From Promethearchaeota archaeon (GTDB lineage: Archaea > Asgardarchaeota > Lokiarchaeia > Sigyniarchaeales > SOKP01): a stretch of 12,316 nt of DNA. Positions 6,851 through 11,831 of this stretch are shown here, piece by piece (within the stretch, counting starts at the first letter, position 1; every line of letters begins with the position of its first letter). The DNA is taken from the NCBI GenBank assembly GCA_030606095.1, contig JAUWHC010000037.1, positions 1 through 12,316 on the forward strand. Direction: 5' to 3'. Under the pieces are notes generated by a model, which was not told the origin of the DNA, did not search any database, and worked only from the letters and a program-made list of their open reading frames with translations. A program made the translations under genes and the position numbers.

Positions 6851-7702
6851 TTAATAATTATAAAATCCTTTTTTTGTTTTTCGACCAATATGATTATCTT
6901 TCACCATTTTGTTTAATAATTGACTTGGTTGGTAATTTTGCCCTAATTTCTCTGTTAGATATTCTCCAATGTGAAGATAAATGTCGTTTCCTACTAAATC
7001 AGAAAGTTCCAGTGGACCCATTGGAAAGTTAAAAGCTAATTTTACCGCCGTATCTATATCTTCGGTGCTAGCGATTCCTTCTTGTTTCATATTTATCGCC
7101 TCATTACATAATACATATATAAGTCGGGTTGTTATAAATCCAGGTGAATCATTCACAGTGATAACAGTTTTATTGAAACTTTCAGAAAATTTTTTAGCTC
7201 TTTCCAGCATTTCATTTGAAGTATTTTTTCCTTTTATTAATTCTATTAACTTCATTACTGGAGCAGGATTAAAGAAGTGAATACCGACGATTCTTTCTTG
7301 ATTTTTCGCGTTCAATGCCATGTCTGTTATACTTAAAGAAGACGTATTAGAAGCTAATAAGACTTCTTTATCGCATTTCTCATCTAAATCAGATAGAAGC
7401 TGTTGTTTTAAAGCCATATCTTCAAATACTGCTTCAATTACAATTTGAACGTCCTTTATCGCTTCATCTCTGTTAGTGGATAGACATATTCTACTAAGAA
7501 TCTTCTTCGCTTCTTCATTTGAGATTTTACCTTTTGCTACAAAGAATCTATTCAAGTTCTCATCAATACTAGCTTTCGCCTTTTTCAATATTTCTTCATT
7601 TATATCAACTAAGTTTACATGGTATCCGTGTGTTGCTGCTAATTGTGCGATTCCTGAGCCCATAATTCCAGCACCTATAACACATACATTTTTAATTTCC
7701 AT
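6851..7702 (-). CDS. 3-hydroxyacyl-CoA (3-hydroxybutyryl-CoA) dehydrogenase
   Basis: NAD-dependent oxidation of (3S)-hydroxyacyl-CoA to 3-ketoacyl-CoA, or the reverse. The 283-residue length is that of a stand-alone bacterial/archaeal enzyme. Seen: Rossmann motif GAGIMGSGIAQ (10-20) with NLVDI and Asp33 binding the adenosine ribose (NAD), VIEAVFED (88-95), ASNTSSLSI (117-125), catalytic His142 in IHFFNPAPVMKLIELI with its partner Glu154, and DSPGFITTRL (185-194) opening the C-terminal domain. In mitochondrial enzymes an Asn follows GFIV; here that place is Thr192, a variant also remembered from some prokaryotic homologues. The C-terminus HIGRKTKKGFYNY is typical. It is the second gene of an operon: the crotonase stop TGA is seven bases before its ATG and the intervening GGGAG is its ribosome site. 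Codon use is AT-rich, unlike the crotonase gene (41 of 120 G+C in 6901-7020). Confidence 0.93.
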   Translation of the reverse strand: MEIKNVCVIGAGIMGSGIAQLAATHGYHVNLVDINEEILKKAKASIDENLNRFFVAKGKISNEEAKKILSRICLSTNRDEAIKDVQIVIEAVFEDMALKQQLLSDLDEKCDKEVLLASNTSSLSITDMALNAKNQERIVGIHFFNPAPVMKLIELIKGKNTSNEMLERAKKFSESFNKTVITVNDSPGFITTRLIYVLCNEAINMKQEGIASTEDIDTAVKLAFNFPMGPLELSDLVGNDIYLHIGEYLTEKLGQNYQPSQLLNKMVKDNHIGRKTKKGFYNY

Positions 7703-7709
7703 GTCTCCC

Positions 7710-8501
7710 TCACTTCTTCCTAAATTTCATAAAATCTGCTTTACGCTTTTCTACAAATGCATTTTTGCCTTCCACCGCTTCTTCAGTGCCATAATAGAGA
7801 GATAATCCACCAACACCTAATTGCGTGATGCCCGTCGTTCCATCGGTCTCTGCTAAGAACGCATATTTCAGCATTTTCAAAGCTGTCGGACTTTTTTCTA
7901 ATATTTCTTGGCACCATTTTTCTATTTCTTCATCTAGTTTTTCAAAGGGAACAACTCTATTAACAAGTCCCATTTCTAAGGCTTGTTGAGCGGTGTATCG
8001 ACGACAAAGATACCAAATCTCTTTAGCACGTTTCACGCCAACAGCACGGATTAAATCACCGGTACCATATCCAGGATCAAAGGACCCTACGCGTGGTCCA
8101 GCTTGTCCAAGTTGCGCATGTTCTGCCGCAATACTGAGATCGCAGACGACATGCCATACATGTCCTCCTCCGATCGCGTAACCATTTACACGGGCTATAA
8201 CTGGTTTGGGTAAAGTACGAATCTGGTGAGTTACATGCTGCCAACCAACTTCCAAAGGCAACAAATATGTTCCCTTGTAGCCTCCTTTCTCGCGAGTCGT
8301 CTGATCTCCACCAGTGCAAAACGCTTTCTCTCCAGCGCCGGTGAATACCACAACACCTATTTCCTTATCCATACATCTGTTAAAAGCGTCGATCAATTCA
8401 TGGACTGTGTGCTGTGTGCACGCATTGTAACGCTGAGGTCGATTGATTGTTATGCGCGCAATCCCATCTTTTTTTTCAAAAATGATATCTTCATAATCCA
8501 T
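7710..8501 (-). CDS. MenB/BadI-type crotonase (enoyl-CoA hydratase family)
   Basis: Crotonase-fold CoA enzyme of 263 residues. It is far closer to MenB (dihydroxynaphthoyl-CoA synthase) and BadI (2-ketocyclohexanecarboxyl-CoA hydrolase) than to plain enoyl-CoA hydratases, which carry two catalytic Glu. Seen: TINRPQRYNA (18-27), AFCTGGDQ (60-67), QIRTLPKPVIARVNGYAIGG with oxyanion glycines (93-112), HVVCDLSIAA (117-126), GQAGPRVGSFDPGYG (132-146) with Ser140 and Asp142, REIWY-like KEIWYLCRRYT, ALEMGLVNRVVP, and LYYGTEEAVEGKNAF with Tyr237 at the MenB/BadI catalytic-Tyr place. DPGYG matches BadI as remembered; SFD and GKNAF match MenB. No menaquinone genes are near, and the next gene is a hydroxyacyl-CoA dehydrogenase, so ring opening or another acyl-CoA step fits better than menaquinone synthesis. 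The gene is notably GC-richer (62 of 120 in 8041-8160), suggesting transfer. Weak ribosome site GATGAG five bases before the ATG; GTGAT lies 13 before. Confidence 0.85.
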   Translation of the reverse strand: MDYEDIIFEKKDGIARITINRPQRYNACTQHTVHELIDAFNRCMDKEIGVVVFTGAGEKAFCTGGDQTTREKGGYKGTYLLPLEVGWQHVTHQIRTLPKPVIARVNGYAIGGGHVWHVVCDLSIAAEHAQLGQAGPRVGSFDPGYGTGDLIRAVGVKRAKEIWYLCRRYTAQQALEMGLVNRVVPFEKLDEEIEKWCQEILEKSPTALKMLKYAFLAETDGTTGITQLGVGGLSLYYGTEEAVEGKNAFVEKRKADFMKFRKK

Positions 8502-8547
8502 TATTTCTCATCTTATCACAATTTTGATTTTCTATATCTATAATTAC

Positions 8548-8560
8548 TATAAATAAATAC
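8548..8560 (-). promoter_or_regulatory. TATA-like box for the crotonase operon
   Basis: GTATTTATTTATA on the minus strand, 47-59 bases before the crotonase ATG at 8501. A start about 26 nt downstream would give a leader of roughly 27 nt that includes the GTGAT and GATGAG sequences. Confidence 0.4.
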
Positions 8561-8578
8561 TTTCAGACATAAAAAACT

Positions 8579-8588
8579 ACAATATTGT
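8579..8588. repeat. Perfect 10-bp palindrome
   Basis: ACAATATTGT is a perfect dyad about 20 bp upstream of the presumed crotonase TATA box and downstream (on the minus strand) of the two hairpins. Its place next to the promoter would suit an operator, but AT-rich palindromes of this length arise by chance. Confidence 0.3.
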
Positions 8589-8599
8589 TAAGAATTCAC

Positions 8600-8623
8600 A
8601 TCGTGAAACTTATGTTTCACGAT
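8600..8623. repeat. Perfect inverted repeat, 10-bp stem
   Basis: ATCGTGAAAC (8600-8609) and GTTTCACGAT (8614-8623) are perfect reverse complements around a 4-nt TTAT loop. The arms contain more G and C than the surrounding spacer. It lies between the 173-residue coiled-coil gene (upstream on the minus strand) and the crotonase operon, two bases from a second hairpin. It could be an RNA hairpin at the 3' end of the upstream mRNA or a protein-binding dyad. Confidence 0.7.
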
Positions 8624-8625
8624 TT

Positions 8626-8644
8626 TCTAGGGAAAATCCCTAGA
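8626..8644. repeat. Perfect inverted repeat, 8-bp stem
   Basis: TCTAGGGA (8626-8633) and TCCCTAGA (8637-8644) pair perfectly around a 3-nt AAA loop. It begins 13 bases beyond the stop codon of the 8657-9178 gene on the minus strand and is followed two bases later by the 10-bp-stem hairpin, so the two form a tandem hairpin element. Confidence 0.7.
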
Positions 8645-8656
8645 TAAATGTGCTCA

Positions 8657-9178
8657 CTAAAGTAGCATGTTTTGCTTTACTTCACGTACCATGCTTTGCC
8701 CTTCTTTATTGATCTGAGAGATTATTTCTCTTAATATCTCGGTAATTTCAATACCTTTTAATTCACTTGAGATATAAAGCATCGATAGTACTTCTCTTGC
8801 TAAAATTGTAAGGTTCTTCATATCGTCAATAGGAATTCTAATTCCTAGTGCTTTAATATCCATTTGCGTTTCTTTTTCTTGTTGTCTAATAGCAATTAGA
8901 AAGTCATTCTTTCGTCCTTTCCATAATTCTGATACAGTTCTAATAGATAAGATGTATCTTTTAGTGGGGCTCTTTAGCCCATGAATCTCACTTGCGAACC
9001 CTAAAGGTTTAGAGTTTCTTATTGCTTCTAACCCAAAACTTCTGTTGAACTTATTAGTTTTATCGAGCTTTTCTTTCATTTTCGAAATTTCAGATGTTAA
9101 TTGTTCAATTTTTAACGACAATTTTTCAAATTTTTCGAGGAATAATTCCCTATCTATAAGATTCTCACGATCGCTCAT
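8657..9178 (-). CDS. Uncharacterised coiled-coil protein
   Basis: Not recognised. The 173-residue product starts with a charged heptad-like coiled coil (about residues 8-45: FLEKFEKLSLKIEQLTSEIS and onward), which predicts oligomerisation. A middle section (about 46-105) contains short basic and aromatic patches (KSPTKRYILSIRTVSELWKG), and the rest is predicted helical (about 118-165). It has no membrane span, signal peptide or cysteine motif. GGGTGG (9187-9192) lies eight bases before the ATG as ribosome site. The product could be a DNA-associated or scaffold protein; this is a guess from shape only. The crotonase operon follows on the same strand after 155 bp holding two hairpins, so read-through or a regulatory relation is possible. 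Confidence 0.65.
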   Translation of the reverse strand: MSDRENLIDRELFLEKFEKLSLKIEQLTSEISKMKEKLDKTNKFNRSFGLEAIRNSKPLGFASEIHGLKSPTKRYILSIRTVSELWKGRKNDFLIAIRQQEKETQMDIKALGIRIPIDDMKNLTILAREVLSMLYISSELKGIEITEILREIISQINKEGQSMVREVKQNMLL

Positions 9179-9327
9179 TTAAGAAACCACCCAAATATTG
9201 TGTATTATATGTTTTGATTTAGTGTTTAATAAAATTAGTTATTAAAGGATTAATCTCTCTTGCTTTTGTAATTTATAACAATATAAATTTAAACAAGAAA
9301 AAAGAGAAAAATAATTCTTAACTATTT

Positions 9328-10650
9328 TTAAAAAGCGTCGAAATCATGGTCATCCGGTTCTTTTTGCTCAGAAATTTCTTTTGAAAAAGGTTCAGTTTCT
9401 TCTTCTTCAATTGAATTTAAATCGTCATAGTCTTGTTCTTGTTCTTTTTCTGGTTCTGGAGTAGTCATAGGTTCTTTCAGTTTTTCTACAAAATCGATAG
9501 GACTTAAAAGATCTTTAACCTCTTTATCTACTTTTTCTTTAAACTCTCTTTCGTTTAGGATGTATTTCTTAATTTCAACATATCCTAAACTTATCAGTAA
9601 AATTAGAAAGAATATTAAAACGAAAATATTTTTTAAAAAATTAATGAGTGATTCGTTTAAGTAATTCACTGCATCGATATAAAAGGGGAAATCTATAAAC
9701 AAGGCAAAAGGATAGTTATGAATAAACTCGTACGACACTTTTGAAAACATTAACCATATCAATATAGTATCAGGATCAATACGCTTTAATTTTATTCTTT
9801 TACTCAAAAGTTCGGATTGAGAACCCATCAAAGTACTGATAGAATATAGTATTATAAATAAATCTAAAATTAACACGATTATCTGAGTAGCTATTGAAGT
9901 ATTTTCTCCCCCCGTGCTTTCTAAAGCTAAAAAGATCTTTAATAGCAAATAAAAAGTATAAATAACCACTAAAAACGAAAATATCCCTAACCAAGCGTTA
10001 AAGATTTGTTTAAACATATATATAAATCCTATAACAATAAATAGGAGTAAGATAACCCCAACAAAAATTACAACATAATTTAAAATGTTATAAACAGATG
10101 GAGTAATTGTTAAACCTATAAGATTTCCTATGATTTGGGAACCAAATAGATAAGAGCCTAATAAAATAAGAGAAAAAATAGAGCCACCAAAAAATTCAAT
10201 CCATCTATAGAATGAACTATAAACGCGTTTTTTAAGGCTATTATCTAATCTTTTACTTGAAAGATAAGCACCGTATAAAATAAACCAAGAAGTAAAGAAA
10301 ACATAAGATATTATTGAGAATCCGAAGAGTATTACTAATATTGGTATTAATACGACCATTAAAGGAAGTGTTAAGAAGAAAATCAAAATCAATTTCCAAG
10401 AAGCAACTTTCTTTATATCTTTCTTAGTAATTATTGAGAATAAAAAGAGAAACACTAAAAAGGTTAGAAATGGAAGGAAAATTATTACCCCTATTAAATC
10501 TAATAAATCTATTGAACGATTAAATAATAGAATTGGAAATTGAAAAGGTAGCTGGATAATTGTAATACTCACAAGAAGCCAAATTACCAGAATCAAATAT
10601 TTCCGATTTTCTTTTAGCAATAATTTTTTTAAATTATCAATTGTATCCAT
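9328..10650 (-). CDS. Large multi-span membrane protein with acidic cytoplasmic tail
   Basis: Not recognised. The 440-residue protein has about nine or ten membrane spans (roughly residues 18-36, 48-73, 86-109, 111-130, 153-178, 188-213, 217-243, 255-276, 294-310 and 336-357). Short basic loops such as KKDIKK (76-81), KRLDNSLKKR (133-142) and KRIKLKRID (284-292) suggest cytoplasmic loops. After residue 360 comes a soluble tail that is strongly acidic and probably disordered (EPEKEQEQDYDDLNSIEEEE region, 399-418, ending DDHDFDAF). There is no visible transporter or enzyme signature. No ribosome site precedes the ATG; a TATA-like box about 25 nt upstream suggests a leaderless mRNA. It is divergent from another unknown membrane protein at 10812, sharing a 161-bp promoter region. 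The acidic tail may bind a cytoplasmic partner. Confidence 0.7.
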   Translation of the reverse strand: MDTIDNLKKLLLKENRKYLILVIWLLVSITIIQLPFQFPILLFNRSIDLLDLIGVIIFLPFLTFLVFLFLFSIITKKDIKKVASWKLILIFFLTLPLMVVLIPILVILFGFSIISYVFFTSWFILYGAYLSSKRLDNSLKKRVYSSFYRWIEFFGGSIFSLILLGSYLFGSQIIGNLIGLTITPSVYNILNYVVIFVGVILLLFIVIGFIYMFKQIFNAWLGIFSFLVVIYTFYLLLKIFLALESTGGENTSIATQIIVLILDLFIILYSISTLMGSQSELLSKRIKLKRIDPDTILIWLMFSKVSYEFIHNYPFALFIDFPFYIDAVNYLNESLINFLKNIFVLIFFLILLISLGYVEIKKYILNEREFKEKVDKEVKDLLSPIDFVEKLKEPMTTPEPEKEQEQDYDDLNSIEEEETEPFSKEISEQKEPDDHDFDAF

Positions 10651-10670
10651 AAAATAAAAATAGACTTTGA

Positions 10671-10680
10671 ATATTTAAAA
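10671..10680 (-). promoter_or_regulatory. TATA-like box at leaderless spacing for the 10650 gene
   Basis: TTTTAAATAT on the minus strand is centred about 25 nt before the ATG at 10650, and there is no purine-rich ribosome site between them. Together these point to transcription beginning at the start codon. Confidence 0.45.
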
Positions 10681-10783
10681 TTTTTTAATACTATATCTCC
10701 CAGAGAGTAAAAAATATTCAAAAATTATTGTTTAATTATCTAAAGAAGTCTATTACTATAAATTTTTAAAAACATGCTCGATC

Positions 10784-10795
10784 TTATATTTAAAA
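10784..10795 (+). promoter_or_regulatory. TATA-like box at leaderless spacing for the 10812 gene
   Basis: TTATATTTAAAA is centred 22-25 nt before the ATG at 10812. No ribosome site is visible in the intervening bases, so a leaderless transcript is likely. Confidence 0.4.
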
Positions 10796-10811
10796 TTATT
10801 CTAACTTTAAT

Positions 10812-11504
10812 ATGATTTGTTTGATATTGCAAATAGAATATTGGCCCTATATATCAGCTTTTTTTAATTGGGTTGCAGAATCAGCTGGAATATTAGTCCT
10901 TATCACCGGATTCATTGCTCTCACTTGGCTTGGATTTGAAAGAAAACGAAGAGGCTCGTTTTTAAAGAGAAAAATCGAAGAAGATAAAAAATTTGACATT
11001 ACAAAATTTTTACGAGTGTTATCATATCTTGGGCTGATCGTCGGTATCCTCGACATTTGGGCTGGTGCCGCAGGTTTAATCTTAAACATCCCACCAAGCT
11101 TTAAATACGGCGATATAACTCCTCACGCAGATCACTTTACATGCATATTTTTAATAGTTATAGGAATTGCGATGTTTTTTAAACCGATTAATGACTTACC
11201 ACTATCCAGCATCCTTGGTCTTATTGCAGGAACAGTAACTGCCTTCATATTAGCTTTATTGATTCCTAATACCGCAGTAAAATGGATTGCTAACTGGATT
11301 GACCCCAAATTACTTTTGATTATAATTTTTATTATTGTGACGGCAATCGTAGCAATAACAACAAAATTTTATATAAAAGCGTTACAAGTAATTTCAAAAT
11401 TTCTCTCTTGGCCACCTGTTGCTTTCGTCATAATGCTATTTAGTTTTATCCAAGGAATTCTACTCTGGGGATTTGGTTTAAGTATTTTTATGAATTTACT
11501 TTAA
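10812..11504 (+). CDS. Six-span membrane protein of unknown function
   Basis: Not recognised. The 230-residue protein has about six hydrophobic spans (roughly 22-41, 68-92, 108-124, 130-151, 166-186 and 200-226). Between spans one and two is a strongly basic loop (GFERKRRGSFLKRKIEEDKK, 41-60) that should face the cytoplasm. The second span carries an Asp (GILDIWAGAAG, 78-88), and the following loop has PHADHF (104-109), polar residues that could line a site. The ATG at 10812 has no ribosome site but an appropriately placed TATA-like box; an in-frame stop at 10791-10793 rules out a much longer form. It is divergent from the large membrane protein at 9328-10650, and a run of eleven T follows its stop. 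Confidence 0.72.
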   Translation: MICLILQIEYWPYISAFFNWVAESAGILVLITGFIALTWLGFERKRRGSFLKRKIEEDKKFDITKFLRVLSYLGLIVGILDIWAGAAGLILNIPPSFKYGDITPHADHFTCIFLIVIGIAMFFKPINDLPLSSILGLIAGTVTAFILALLIPNTAVKWIANWIDPKLLLIIIFIIVTAIVAITTKFYIKALQVISKFLSWPPVAFVIMLFSFIQGILLWGFGLSIFMNLL

Positions 11505-11515
11505 TTTTTTTTTTT
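11505..11515 (+). terminator. Poly-T terminator after the 10812 gene
   Basis: Eleven consecutive T begin at the base after the TAA stop, with no hairpin. This is the form expected of an archaeal intrinsic terminator. It also separates the gene from the convergent DUF72 remnant. Confidence 0.5.
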
Positions 11516-11539
11516 ATTTTAATCATTCATAAATACACT

Positions 11540-11644
11540 TTAAAAGTAATCTAATAATCTTTTTTGTTGATTGAATTTAGGATTAAAAGAGGTCTCCCAG
11601 TCCTTATAATCCCAACCAGTACAAGCAATGTTAATTTTTACTAT
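11540..11644 (-). pseudogene. N-terminal remnant of a DUF72 (YecE-like) protein
   Basis: Reading the minus strand, 34 codons give VKINIACTGWDYKDW, then ETSFNPKFNQQKRLLDYF and a TAA at 11540-11542. This matches the start of DUF72 proteins, where a first strand is followed by GTSGWxYxxWxGxFYP and then a helix with LxYY. DUF72 proteins are normally about 230-280 residues, so only the first tenth or so remains. No ATG/GTG/TTG lies in frame: a TGA stands at 11651-11653 and the place where the family's first Met would be is ATA (11642-11644). A loss of both start codon and the remaining gene body points to a decayed fragment. DUF72 identity is inference from motif memory; the alternative is a chance open stretch, but the codon pattern is protein-like. 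Confidence 0.5.
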
Positions 11645-11650
11645 TAATAT

Positions 11651-11710
11651 TCACAAGTTTTATAAAAGAAAAAGAGAGTTTCAAAAGTTTTATAAAAGAA
11701 AAAGAGAGTT
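11651..11710. repeat. 30-bp tandem duplication
   Basis: Two adjacent 30-bp copies (11651-11680 and 11681-11710) are identical except for one base (TCACAAG against TCAAAAG at the start). Each contains the near-palindromic TTTTATAAAA followed by an A/G-rich run. It lies just upstream of the DUF72 remnant on the minus strand and could have duplicated a TATA element. Two copies with almost no divergence imply a recent event. Confidence 0.9.
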
Positions 11711-11800
11711 ACAATATATAAGGTCGTAATAATTAAGAAAAAAATCTTATCAGAAACTTGAGATCTGAATAAGTGAACTAAAAAAAAATACAATTTAAAC

Positions 11801-11810
11801 TTAAATATAA
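11801..11810 (+). promoter_or_regulatory. TATA-like box before the coiled-coil gene
   Basis: TTAAATATAA is centred about 26 nt before the ATA codon at 11832, the exact place a TATA box would hold for a leaderless transcript beginning at that codon. Confidence 0.35.
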
Positions 11811-11831
11811 AAAAGGTGGGCGGAAGTTAGC

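Larger units (their letters stand above)
11505..11831. other. Long stretch without an intact gene
   Basis: These 327 bases hold the poly-T tract, a 34-codon DUF72 remnant on the minus strand (11540-11644), the 30-bp tandem duplication (11651-11710), and two TATA-like sequences on the plus strand (AATATATAA near 11713-11721 and TTAAATATAA at 11801-11810). No tRNA fold, CRISPR unit or transposon end was found. The layout suggests local decay and rearrangement. Confidence 0.6.

Noticed and set aside
7132..7155. Thr192 in place of Asn in the hydroxyacyl-CoA dehydrogenase as an inactivating change
   Set aside because: His142 and Glu154, the main catalytic pair, are intact, and a GFxT(T/S)RL form is remembered from other prokaryotic homologues, so loss of function is not supported.
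7476..7805. Plus-strand open frame across the crotonase/dehydrogenase junction
   Set aside because: It is antisense to two well-supported genes and to their ribosome site; its Phe/Ser/Ile-rich composition is the usual complement of Lys/Glu-rich coding sequence.
8077..8319. Open frame on the minus strand inside the crotonase gene
   Set aside because: It overlaps the strongly supported crotonase in another frame, is rich in Arg, Cys and Trp in an unnatural way, and has no family motif. It is a shadow produced by the higher GC of that gene.
8600..8644. Bacterial Rho-independent terminator
   Set aside because: On the minus strand neither stem is followed directly by a long T run; the six-T stretch lies about 30 bases beyond. 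The element is kept as a tandem hairpin of unknown role.
11580..11625. Possible tRNA-like sequence
   Set aside because: The GGTCTCCCAG and CCCAACCAG stretches look RNA-like at first, but no cloverleaf or T-arm consensus can be formed, and the minus strand translates as a protein-like DUF72 start instead.
11651..11710. Possible CRISPR array
   Set aside because: Only two copies, directly abutting, with no unique spacers between them and no cas genes.
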